The notes under the pieces are model-generated. The model had not been told where the DNA came from and searched no databases. It saw nothing but the letters and a program-made list of their open reading frames with translations. A stretch of DNA of 64,000 bases, from positions 124,001 through 188,000 of the forward strand of contig NZ_LT906483.1 of assembly GCF_900187065.1 (NCBI RefSeq), written 5' to 3'. Below, one piece after another: positions 56,315 through 64,000 of this stretch. A program made the translations under genes and the position numbers. How positions within the stretch are numbered: position 1 is the stretch's first letter; every line of letters starts with the position of its first letter. This DNA is from Mycolicibacterium thermoresistibile. Its GTDB lineage: Bacteria > Actinomycetota > Actinomycetes > Mycobacteriales > Mycobacteriaceae.

Positions 56315-58378
56315 ATGCCTGAACACCTGGCTCCGTCTCCTCCCGGTCGCGCCAGAGCCGCCGCGATGGCGCTGGCGACCACCGCGGCCCTCACCGTCGG
56401 TGTCACCGCTCCCAGCCTGCAGAATCAGGCCGCGCCGCAGGTCGTCGACATCGACGAACACCGCATCGTCGACGACGCCGAGGTCGCGCTGTCCGCGATC
56501 GCCGGTTTGTACGGGGTGGGGCCGATCTTCTGGGCCGCCGAAGCGTTGGGCATCACCCCGGAGAACGTGGTCCGCTCGGCGGTCGGCACGCTGGGCAGCC
56601 CCCTGCTCGACGACACGGTGGAACTGCTCTTCGACGCGCTCGGGCTGGTGTTCGACACCGGCGCTCCGGGACCGCTTCCCGGCGATGTCTACGGCCGGGT
56701 GAACGGGCTGAATTACACGACCGATCTCATCCTCGAGCTGGTGCCGGAGGGTCTGCGGAATCTCCGGGTGGGCCTCGTCGGTGCCGGCGCATTGAACCTG
56801 CTGTTCGGGGCGGATGTCATCGCCCCTGGACAGACAATCGGCCAAGCGGCGCAGGCCGTCTTCGACCGGCTGCCGATCCTCAAGCAGCGGCGTGCCGTCA
56901 TCCTGTCCGAAGGGCTCGGCGGGCTGACCACCTCGCTCGCGTATCGCGACATGATCAAGGCGGTCACCTCGGACGACCCCGATTGGGAGCCGGGCGTCAC
57001 CGGGCAGTGGCTGATCTTCGTCAACAACCCGGGCCGCCCCGGTGGCGGCCTGTTCGCGCTGGCCACCCCGCTGACCAGCCTGGTCGGGTTGAACCTGACC
57101 ACACCGGCCGGTGGCAGCTACGTCAATGACCCCGACGATCCGACCAAGGTCCTCAACACCTCGGTGCTCGACATCGGCTGGGCGTACAACGTCATGTCGG
57201 ACGCGCCGACCACGCTGAGCCCACTGGCCTGGGCCAACGCCCTGGCCGGCGCGATCTTCCTGAGCCACCTCATCCCGGACGATCTGAACATCGCCGACAC
57301 CAATCTGTTGGAACAGGCGCTTCCGCTGACAGTAGGACTCGCCAACGGGGTGGCGGTTCTGCTCGACCCCACCGGTGGACAGGGCAGCAAGGTGGTGCCG
57401 ATCCTCGGTGACCTGATCGACGCGCTGAACAAGATCCCGCTGGTGGACCTCCCGCATGTCCCGGGGCTGAACGGCACCTCCACCTACATCACCTACGACT
57501 CCGGCAACCTGCCGCTGCTGGAACCGTTCGACGTGCTACCCCGGATGCTGGGGATGGTCGGGCTGAATGTTCCTCAGCCGGTGCTGAATTCGGTGGAGAA
57601 CGCACTGCGGCTGGCGATCAACACCAGCTACCAGGATGTGGACCCGGTGACGCTTGAACGCCGCTTCGACATGGCCGGCCGGCAGGCGGTGTTCGGGCAG
57701 TCCCCGCTGACACCCAGCCAGCAGTTCGACGCCGGATGGCTGATCGCCAACACGCTGATCAACGACATCCAGGACAATCTGCTGAACCCGGTGGCCTGGA
57801 CACCGAGCGTCGCCGGGCAGCCGGTGTTGAACGAGGCGTTGCGGGCGTTGATCCAGAACGCGGCCGCGATCGCGGTGTCGCAGCTGATCAATGCGGGCAT
57901 CGACGTGGTCCAGGACATCGGCGAGGCCGGGTTCGGTCAGGTTCGGACCGCGCTGACCCCGGTGCTCGACGTCGCCGACGAGTTGAACCGGCAGACCCGG
58001 GCCACCACCACGGTGACGCTCCAGGTCGACCAGCCCGCGACCGCGGCGAAGACCAGCGAAAAGCCTGCTGCCGCCGCGACTTCAGCGCTGCAGACCTCCG
58101 CTGCCGACACCGCGCGTACCGCGCCGGCCATCGACACCGACGGTGACGACGAGCCCACGGCCGAGGCCGGGAAGCCGGTCGAGAAGACGTCGACCCAACG
58201 CCGGGCCCGCACACAGCCGGGTGGTCAGCCGGACAAGGCCGGACATTCGGGGACGTCGGCGGTCGACCGGCCCGCCAGCAAGCCGAAGCCGCCGAGCATC
58301 GGCAAGAGCCCGGCCGAGAAGGCCGGAAAGTCCGGCCAGCGCGACGGGCGCGACAAGCGCGACCGGAACGCCGCCTGA
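56315..58378 (+). CDS. exported PE-PPE-like protein, paralogue 3
   Basis: 687 residues. ATG 56315 is chosen because the -10 box at 56265 lies inside any longer frame and a GAAAGG site precedes it. The N-terminus (RARAAAMALATTAALTVG) fits a Sec signal. The PE-PPE-like domain is more diverged: VILSEGLGGLTTSLAY (about 195-210), FVNNPGRPGGGLFAL, WAYNVMSDAPTT, SGNLPLLEPF. The nucleophile position again reads Gly (SEGLG). The C-terminal 100 residues are charged, Lys/Pro rich (KPKPPSIGKSPAEKAGKSG). Function unknown. It is convergent with paralogue 4 at 45 bp. Confidence 0.83.
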   Translation: MPEHLAPSPPGRARAAAMALATTAALTVGVTAPSLQNQAAPQVVDIDEHRIVDDAEVALSAIAGLYGVGPIFWAAEALGITPENVVRSAVGTLGSPLLDDTVELLFDALGLVFDTGAPGPLPGDVYGRVNGLNYTTDLILELVPEGLRNLRVGLVGAGALNLLFGADVIAPGQTIGQAAQAVFDRLPILKQRRAVILSEGLGGLTTSLAYRDMIKAVTSDDPDWEPGVTGQWLIFVNNPGRPGGGLFALATPLTSLVGLNLTTPAGGSYVNDPDDPTKVLNTSVLDIGWAYNVMSDAPTTLSPLAWANALAGAIFLSHLIPDDLNIADTNLLEQALPLTVGLANGVAVLLDPTGGQGSKVVPILGDLIDALNKIPLVDLPHVPGLNGTSTYITYDSGNLPLLEPFDVLPRMLGMVGLNVPQPVLNSVENALRLAINTSYQDVDPVTLERRFDMAGRQAVFGQSPLTPSQQFDAGWLIANTLINDIQDNLLNPVAWTPSVAGQPVLNEALRALIQNAAAIAVSQLINAGIDVVQDIGEAGFGQVRTALTPVLDVADELNRQTRATTTVTLQVDQPATAAKTSEKPAAAATSALQTSAADTARTAPAIDTDGDDEPTAEAGKPVEKTSTQRRARTQPGGQPDKAGHSGTSAVDRPASKPKPPSIGKSPAEKAGKSGQRDGRDKRDRNAA

Positions 58379-58423
58379 TCGGTTCCCCCGCATCCGGGCG
58401 GATTTTCCGCGGAGGCGGCGGGC

Positions 58424-60841
58424 TCAGTCCTCAGGTGACGAGTCGGCGGACGTCTCCTCCTTGACCGTCGTCCGACCCGTCGAATCACCCTGCCCGGCAA
58501 CTGTCGTCCGGTCGGCATCGGTCACCGCAGTGACACCGACGAGTTCCCGACCGGTGTTGTCGTCGGCCTGCACACCGCTCGACCATGTGGGCGACCCGGC
58601 GGGTGACGCGTTGAGGTCGTTGCGTCGCAGGGTCGGCTTCAGCCGCTGCACTTTGGTGTTCTGGACGCTGTCCCCGAGATTGTTCCGGGCGGTGTTCTGG
58701 GCGTAGTTCTGGGTGTTGTGCTCGAGTTTGGTGTCGAGCTCGGCCGCCGGCGTCGGCTCCGGTTCGCTCGCCTGCGGCACCGGGGCATTGTTCGGCTCAG
58801 CAGGCGGGAGTGGGTCATTCGTCCCGAATGCCGTTGCGGTCAGCGGCTGTTCGGGGACCTGTACGAACTTCGCCTCGGCTGCCGTGGCGTTCTCGGTGCC
58901 GGTGGCGAGCAAGGTGGTTGTTCCGCCGCCGGCGAGGCTTTCGAACAGGCCCCGGATCACGTCGCCGAGGGCATCCTCGGCGGCGGCGATGATCGGTGAG
59001 CCGATGGCGTCGGCGGCCTGCAGGACCGGCGCGACCACGGGGGCCAGCGCGCTCTGGCCTTCCCGGAGCTGAGACTGTGTGAAGGCCGGCAGGTCCGGGA
59101 TCACCGGTTCGAGGGCGTGCAGGAGCTCGGAGACCCCGGTGCCGATTTCCCGGCTCACAGTCTTGATGACCTCACCGGGGAAGCCGAGCAGTTCGCCGAG
59201 CTGCTCGACCTGCGCCTGCGGAACCTCGATCCCGAAGAGGTTGAGGAACTGCACAACCCGGGACAGTGTGCGGGTCAGCACATCGGTGAGTTCGTCACCG
59301 ATGCCTCTGCCGAGCGCGGCGATCAAGTCGCCGGGCAGATAGAGCGCCTGATCCTTGGTCAGCGTCCGGGTGCCGAACAGCGCCGCCTCGTGAAAACGGT
59401 CGAGGGTGCGTTCCCACGAACCGTCCGGGTTACGCACCACATCGTCATAGGCGATGTTGGTGAGGATCCGCAGGAACGGTTCGAGCGCGTCCGACACCGG
59501 GGTGTTGATGTCCTCGCCGGTGACCAGGCTCAGCAGTTGAGCCGGTAACCGGAGCGGAGCCAGCAGCGGTAACTGGTTCGGGGCATAGGTGAGGTAGACC
59601 GTGCCCGCGTCCCGTTCGCCGACCGGCACCACGTACATGCTGAGGGTGAATCCATCCGGCGCCCCACCCGGATTGGTCGGGTCGATGCCCGTGAGCAGAT
59701 TGGTCAGAAAGATTCCCGACGCGAGCGAGTTCAGCCATGCCACCGGATTCGCCGTCGCCGGAGCATCCGAGAGGATGTCGTACGCCCACGTCGCGTCCAC
59801 CTTGGCGGTGACGACGGTCGGCTTACCGTCACCATCGGTGGCGAGGGCTTCCAACAGAGCGCCCAGGTCGTCCGCGGTGAGCCCGGAAGTGTCTCCGGTC
59901 AGCAGTCTGGCGATGAGATCGGGATCGACACCGGCCGGCAGCGCATCGATCCGTTCCGGTGAAACCGGGTCGACTCCGCGCACCGCTTCGTAGATCGGGG
60001 CGAACCGCGCGTAGAGCCCCCCGTTCGGCCGGCCGGGATTGCGGAGAAGGATCAGCGAGAGCAGCGAGATATCAATGACACCACCCGGTTTGACGACACG
60101 CCAGACCGGCTCCCCCCGGGGGCTCATGCCGGGATCCACCCACCCGGGGTGAATCTGTTGGTGGATCGGGTTCCGGAAATCGGGATCGTCGGGATCCGGG
60201 CTGGACGCGCCCGGCACGAGGATGTCGCGAGGGTCGGTCAACGGGACGCCGACCACCCAATCGCCGGCGCCGACCGCGTCGATGATCGCCTGATACGCCA
60301 GACCGGCGGCAATGGCTCCGTCGCCGTAGGCGATCAGGTTGGCGTTCTGCAGATACCACGTCCAATTGAGCGCGGGAGCCACCTCGAGCGCGAGGCTCTC
60401 CGCCAGGTGAAACAGAGGCTCGCGCCGCGGGTCGATCCACTGGCCCCTGACGACGGTTTCAAAATTGAAAAAGTCTGCGCGCCATTCGAGCGAGGTGTGC
60501 CAGACGGGACCGATCGCCACACTCGGTGTCGCCGGTAAGCCGAGGAGTTGCGTCGGCAACCCCGTGATCGGGTCGGTGTCGCGCAGCGCGGCCACGGCGC
60601 CGTTGATCGCGGCCGGGTCGGCAGGCAGCAGGTTGACGCCCGGGATGTCGATCGGTAACCAGCCGGGCAGGCCGATCACTTGGGTTTCGCTCACCGCGGC
60701 GTTGGCCATGAACGGTGTCAGCCCGACCGCCACCGCGGTCGCCGCGCTCGCCCCGGCAAGGGCGACCTTCGTGGCCTTCAGCCGCCGGATACGCCGGCGT
60801 CGCGCCCGGGCATTCTGCATTCTCGTTCGATCCGACGACAT
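58424..60841 (-). CDS. exported PE-PPE-like protein, paralogue 4
   Basis: 805 residues. A very basic n-region (RARRRRIRRLKATK), hydrophobic ALAGASAATAVAVGL and a clean cleavage site ANA-AV give a strong signal peptide. The PE-PPE-like domain starts near residue 85 and holds a large insertion between the elbow and the NPGR motif: LIAYGDGAIAAGLAYQ (about 168), LILLRNPGRPNGGLYARF, WAYDILSDAPATANPVAW, PNQLPLLAPLRL. The nucleophile is Gly (YGDGA). The C-terminal 200 residues are low complexity. It is read opposite to the other three but has the same promoter elements. Function unknown. Confidence 0.83.
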   Translation of the reverse strand: MSSDRTRMQNARARRRRIRRLKATKVALAGASAATAVAVGLTPFMANAAVSETQVIGLPGWLPIDIPGVNLLPADPAAINGAVAALRDTDPITGLPTQLLGLPATPSVAIGPVWHTSLEWRADFFNFETVVRGQWIDPRREPLFHLAESLALEVAPALNWTWYLQNANLIAYGDGAIAAGLAYQAIIDAVGAGDWVVGVPLTDPRDILVPGASSPDPDDPDFRNPIHQQIHPGWVDPGMSPRGEPVWRVVKPGGVIDISLLSLILLRNPGRPNGGLYARFAPIYEAVRGVDPVSPERIDALPAGVDPDLIARLLTGDTSGLTADDLGALLEALATDGDGKPTVVTAKVDATWAYDILSDAPATANPVAWLNSLASGIFLTNLLTGIDPTNPGGAPDGFTLSMYVVPVGERDAGTVYLTYAPNQLPLLAPLRLPAQLLSLVTGEDINTPVSDALEPFLRILTNIAYDDVVRNPDGSWERTLDRFHEAALFGTRTLTKDQALYLPGDLIAALGRGIGDELTDVLTRTLSRVVQFLNLFGIEVPQAQVEQLGELLGFPGEVIKTVSREIGTGVSELLHALEPVIPDLPAFTQSQLREGQSALAPVVAPVLQAADAIGSPIIAAAEDALGDVIRGLFESLAGGGTTTLLATGTENATAAEAKFVQVPEQPLTATAFGTNDPLPPAEPNNAPVPQASEPEPTPAAELDTKLEHNTQNYAQNTARNNLGDSVQNTKVQRLKPTLRRNDLNASPAGSPTWSSGVQADDNTGRELVGVTAVTDADRTTVAGQGDSTGRTTVKEETSADSSPED

Positions 60842-60883
60842 CTGAGCAGACCCCCCTGTGCAGCTTCTCAGCGAACGCTCAGG

Positions 60884-60892
60884 AAGTTAGCA
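60884..60892 (-). promoter_or_regulatory. extended -10 promoter of paralogue 4
   Basis: On the minus strand TGC-TAACTT lies 42 bp before ATG 60841, followed by TTCCTGAG and GCTGAGAAGCTG, matching the leader of the giant and 837-aa genes, and by a GGGGGG ribosome site. Confidence 0.55.
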
Positions 60893-61344
60893 CTCAAGAT
60901 CAGCGAATACAGCAAATTTTCAAGCCAGCGTCAGCAACTGATTGCGAAACCAACAAATCCGCCACATCGGGGTGAGTGCCCGATTTGCCAGGGCATTTCG
61001 GTGTGAAATATCAATCGTTCGGATGAATGAGATCGCCCCTGCGGAGTCGAAATTAGCACAGTCGTCAATGCATGGGGCCCGTCCGGTGTCCGCATCAGGC
61101 CTGTTACCCAGCTGAAAAGGCCCGTGTATGCCAGTCCTCGCCACCCTGCCCCGGGAAGTTGCTGCGTGACTGCGAATCGTGAACGCGACGCCCGTAGATC
61201 GTTCTCCGCGAAAATATCCGGGCTTATGGAAAGCCGTGATCAGATAGCCATGTGAACGCCGAAATTTCATCGACCTTGGTGGAGGCGAAACCCGTACTTA
61301 CCAACGAGTAAACTTCTGGCAAACCCATCCGCGCGACGCCCGAT
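60893..61344. other. non-coding region upstream of paralogue 4 and after the acyltransferase gene
   Basis: About 450 bp without a convincing gene and lower in GC than its surroundings. It contains TTAC-caacga-GTAA (61298-61311), similar in type to the CTTACT/AGTAAG repeat before yrbE1A. Nothing else is assignable. Confidence 0.4.
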
Positions 61345-63501
61345 TCAGGACCGGGCCAGCGTCTGATCCACCAGTTCGGCCAGCACCGGGGCGAGCACCG
61401 CCGCGTACTCACTGGTGATGTGGTTGTCGTCGCGGAACACCAGGGTGTCGCCGATGACCACCGGGCAGCGCCGGTCGGTGCAGAACAGCTCGGACAGGTC
61501 GGCGTAGACGCCGCCGGCGGCCGTCGTCGCCGCCGCCTCCGCGGCCACCCCCTCACCGTTGATACCGACCCGGCGGGTGGGGGAGCAGGCCAGCACATCG
61601 TCCATGTTGTCCGACAGGCAGTTCGGCACCGTGCCGTGCGGATCGGGAACCGGGCCCAGCACCAGCACCTGGGAGCCGAGACCGCGCAGCGTGGACACCA
61701 GTTCGGCCAGCCCCCGCAGCCATGCCTCGTCGTAGGAGGTGAATCCGAAGTCCGCCCCGTAGCGGCGCACCATGTCCACGATCACCAGCTGTGGCGGGTT
61801 CTGCCTCAACCGGGACAACACCTGGGTACGCCACCGCCCGCACTCGGTGAACGTGCGGCCCAGATACGGGCTGAAGATCGGCAACTCCTGCGGCGGGCAG
61901 GTCACCTTGCCCATCGTCTCGAGCCGCCAATGCCGCTGCTGGGCGACAGGGTTCAGAGCGGACTCCCACATCGCGGCGTGCGAGTCGCCGAACAGCGCCA
62001 CCCGCACCGGGGAGCGGACGTCACCGGAGGCGCACTCCGGCTGATCGACGTCCCGCCACGACCGCACACAGCCGTTGACGAACATCTCCGGTTTGGCGTT
62101 GGGCGCCTGCGCCAGCGAGGGTTTGAGATTCGCCGGAACCGGCCGCGGCTGGGTGGAGGCCGCCACCGCCGCCCGGATCTGTTCGCGCGGGGTCAACGGG
62201 CGCGGTTCGGGGACGGGAGCCGAGATCGCCGCCGGGGCCGCCGCCTCACCCGCGCCGACCGGGACCGGCCGGATCGCCAACAGCACCAACGCCGCGCACA
62301 CCGCCGTCGCGGTCGCCACCGCACCGACCGCCAGGCTGCGCACCGTCGAGGACCGCAACGCCTCGGCGAACCGCGCCGGATTCTCGACGAGGTGCAGCGT
62401 CATGATCGCCAACCCCAGCGACACCAGCACCATCGCCAGGTTGCCGGCCAGCCCGATGTCCCTGCCGAACAGAGCCGGCGCCAGGATCAGCACCGGCCAG
62501 TGCCACAAATACCACGAGTACGACACCCGGCCGATCGACCGCATCACCGGTGTGGACAGGAACCGTCCGGCGCCCAGATCGGGGGTGGCGCAGCCGGCGA
62601 TGATCACCAGCGCGGTCCCGAACACCGGCAGCAGCGCCGCGGTCCCCGGATACGGGGTGGCCTCGTCGACCTGCGTGCAGGTGAGCGCGATGAGCGCCAG
62701 CCCGCCCCAGCCGACCACCGCCGCCGACACCGCCGGCAGCCGTCGCCACCACGGGATCGTCAACGCCACCAGACCGCCCACCGCCAGTTCCCAGGCGCGG
62801 CTGGGCAGCCCGAAGAACGCCCACGACGGCGACGACTCGGTCAGCGTCAGCGACACTCCGAACGACACCGCGCCGACTGCGGTGAGTGCCACCAGATACG
62901 GCGTCGCCGACCGCATCGCCGCCACCCCGGCCAGCCGGGTGGTGCGGCCCAGCAGCCACACCGTCGCCAGGATCAGCGCCGGCCACACCAGGTAGAACTG
63001 CTCCTCCACACCCAGTGACCAGTAGTGCTGCAGCGGTGAGGGCTCCGTCGTCGACAGATAGTCGGTGCCCTCGATCGCGAACCGGTAGTTGCCGACGTAC
63101 AGGGCGGCGGCGATGCCGTCGCCGATCACGCTGCGGGCCTGCAGCGGGGGCAACAGCAGCACCGACAACACCACGGTGGCGGTCAGCACCGTCGCCGCGG
63201 CGGGCAGCAGCCGGCGCGCCCGGGCCGCGTAGAACCGCGCCAGCCGCACGGTGCCGGTGTTGGCGGCCTCCCGCCACAGCAGCCCGGTGATCAGGAAACC
63301 GGAGATGACGAAGAAGACGTCGACGCCGATGAACCCGCCGCCCATACCGGGCAGCCCGGCATGGAACAGCACCACGGCGATCACCGCGACCGCGCGCAGC
63401 CCCTCGATGTCGGGGCGGAAATGCCAGTCCGGCCGACGTCGTCCGCTCGCGGGAGCTCCGCGTCGGGCCGCTGAACGGGGGACGGTGGCGACTCTGTTCA
63501 C
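61345..63501 (-). CDS. OafA-type acyltransferase with SGNH domain
   Basis: 718 residues. Residues about 25-380 form the acyltransferase-3 membrane domain with ten or so helices, opening with FRPDIEGLRAVAVIAVVLFHAG (in two parts: FRPDIEGLRAVAV and IAVVLFHAG, where the His is essential). After a Pro/Ala linker, an extracytoplasmic SGNH domain follows: LFGDSHAAMWESALNP holds the nucleophile Ser, and DDNHITSEYAAVLAPV the Asp/His pair. Such fused proteins O-acetylate or acylate cell-wall polysaccharides or lipids. GTG start 63501. The acceptor is unknown; the neighbouring exported proteins and glycosidase suggest an envelope locus. Confidence 0.9.
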   Translation of the reverse strand: MNRVATVPRSAARRGAPASGRRRPDWHFRPDIEGLRAVAVIAVVLFHAGLPGMGGGFIGVDVFFVISGFLITGLLWREAANTGTVRLARFYAARARRLLPAAATVLTATVVLSVLLLPPLQARSVIGDGIAAALYVGNYRFAIEGTDYLSTTEPSPLQHYWSLGVEEQFYLVWPALILATVWLLGRTTRLAGVAAMRSATPYLVALTAVGAVSFGVSLTLTESSPSWAFFGLPSRAWELAVGGLVALTIPWWRRLPAVSAAVVGWGGLALIALTCTQVDEATPYPGTAALLPVFGTALVIIAGCATPDLGAGRFLSTPVMRSIGRVSYSWYLWHWPVLILAPALFGRDIGLAGNLAMVLVSLGLAIMTLHLVENPARFAEALRSSTVRSLAVGAVATATAVCAALVLLAIRPVPVGAGEAAAPAAISAPVPEPRPLTPREQIRAAVAASTQPRPVPANLKPSLAQAPNAKPEMFVNGCVRSWRDVDQPECASGDVRSPVRVALFGDSHAAMWESALNPVAQQRHWRLETMGKVTCPPQELPIFSPYLGRTFTECGRWRTQVLSRLRQNPPQLVIVDMVRRYGADFGFTSYDEAWLRGLAELVSTLRGLGSQVLVLGPVPDPHGTVPNCLSDNMDDVLACSPTRRVGINGEGVAAEAAATTAAGGVYADLSELFCTDRRCPVVIGDTLVFRDDNHITSEYAAVLAPVLAELVDQTLARS

Positions 63502-63584
63502 TCGAACAGGGATCGTCTCACGTCAGCTACCCGAACCGTGGTATTTGACGTCGCGTCCGGAACGCGTCGGCTATCCGCCCGGCA

Positions 63585-64000
63585 CTAGTTGAACGCCAGC
63601 CAGCTGGGCAGCGCCCGTTCCCGCGAATTGCACAGCACCTGACGGGTGTCGCAGTTGCCCCGCGGGGCGCCCGCGCCGCTCCACATCCCGCCGGTGTCGC
63701 GGCGCAGCACGATCGCCGACGACCCGCCGCCGTCGAGCAGGATCGCGCTGTCCGCGCCCATCCCGCGGAACAGGTCCTGGATGTTGTCCGGGGTGTAGCT
63801 GCCGCCCTGGAACACGTAGAACTGGTCGAGTTGACGGTTGTAGCCGATCGCCGTGCGTGCCGCCGCGGGCCCGCCGTCATTGAGCTGCTCGGTCTTCCCC
63901 GGCCCGAGCAGCCCGATGCCGGCGACGGCCACGAAGCGGGTGTTGCTCTCCAAGAGTCTGAGGATCTCCGGTGACGCCGCGTCGTAGTCCGACGGATGCT
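63585..64000 (-). CDS. phosphodiester glycosidase (NAGPA)-like protein, N-terminus beyond window
   Basis: The frame is open from the window edge to the TAG at 63585 and gives the C-terminal 138 residues. It includes the NAGPA/DUF2233 signature (ILLDGGGSSAIVLR), with preceding ARTAIGYNRQ and FQGGSYTPDNIQDLF. Members release N-acetylglucosamine or similar sugars from phosphodiesters. CDTRQVLCNSRER contains two Cys likely to form a disulfide, compatible with an exported protein. Reading past the first in-frame TTG is supported by open frame to 64000 with no stop. It is 83 bp upstream of the acyltransferase on the same strand. Confidence 0.75.
   Translation of the reverse strand, partial: HPSDYDAASPEILRLLESNTRFVAVAGIGLLGPGKTEQLNDGGPAAARTAIGYNRQLDQFYVFQGGSYTPDNIQDLFRGMGADSAILLDGGGSSAIVLRRDTGGMWSGAGAPRGNCDTRQVLCNSRERALPSWLAFN

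Overview
This is high-GC, gene-dense chromosomal DNA of a mycobacterium. The gene order matches, from memory, the M. tuberculosis Rv0144-Rv0178 block (TetR, methyltransferases, aldehyde dehydrogenase, SDR, quinone reductase, ptpB, fadE2, pntAA/AB/B, TetR, adhE1, thioesterase, SRPBCC, mce1R, fadD5, yrbE1AB, mce1A-F, four Mce-associated genes). It is preceded by the distal end of an ESX-1 locus (mycP1, eccE1, espB). ESX-1 beside the mce1 side of the chromosome, the extra cyanase and ahpCD genes, and the absence of PE/PPE genes suggest a rapid grower (Mycolicibacterium type). The species cannot be named from the sequence alone.

Layout. 1-3803 (minus): ESX-1 genes espB (cut by the window edge), eccE1 and mycP1, translationally coupled. 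4075-13835: pirin, two divergent TetR regulators, an operon of three SAM methyltransferases plus an alpha/beta hydrolase, then aldehyde dehydrogenase, SDR and quinone reductase. 13868-21067: DUF456 protein, DUF559 protein, ptpB-fadE2, cyanase, ahpC-ahpD, a small secreted protein and a second acyl-CoA dehydrogenase. 21163-24046: split proton-translocating transhydrogenase. 24117-29347: double-TetR regulator, orphan Mce-associated protein, a 42-residue ORF, TetR, a frameshifted adhE1, thioesterase and SRPBCC protein. 29420-44914: mce1R and the mce1 lipid import operon with its four accessory membrane genes. 44917-46428: a parS-like palindrome, a DUF1275 membrane protein and a fructosamine-kinase-like protein.

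46883-60841 holds the most unusual part: four exported proteins (2032, 837, 687 and 805 aa) that share a domain resembling the PE-PPE alpha/beta-hydrolase domain, but with no PE or PPE head and with Gly where the catalytic Ser of GxSxG should be. The largest carries roughly 1400 residues of 12-residue leucine-rich helical repeats. All four genes have the same extended -10 box (TGCTANNNT), and three share a leader motif, so they look like one regulon. An OafA-type acyltransferase with an SGNH domain and a phosphodiester-glycosidase-like protein close the window, giving this end an envelope theme.

Working together: mce1 and FadD5 probably import and activate fatty or mycolic acids under Mce1R; FadE2, the second FadE, ALDH, SDR and thioesterase fit lipid turnover; PntAB-PntB balances NADH/NADPH; AhpC/D handle peroxide. 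No tRNA, rRNA, insertion sequence, prophage or CRISPR array was seen. Orthology calls are from memory of the families, not from a search.
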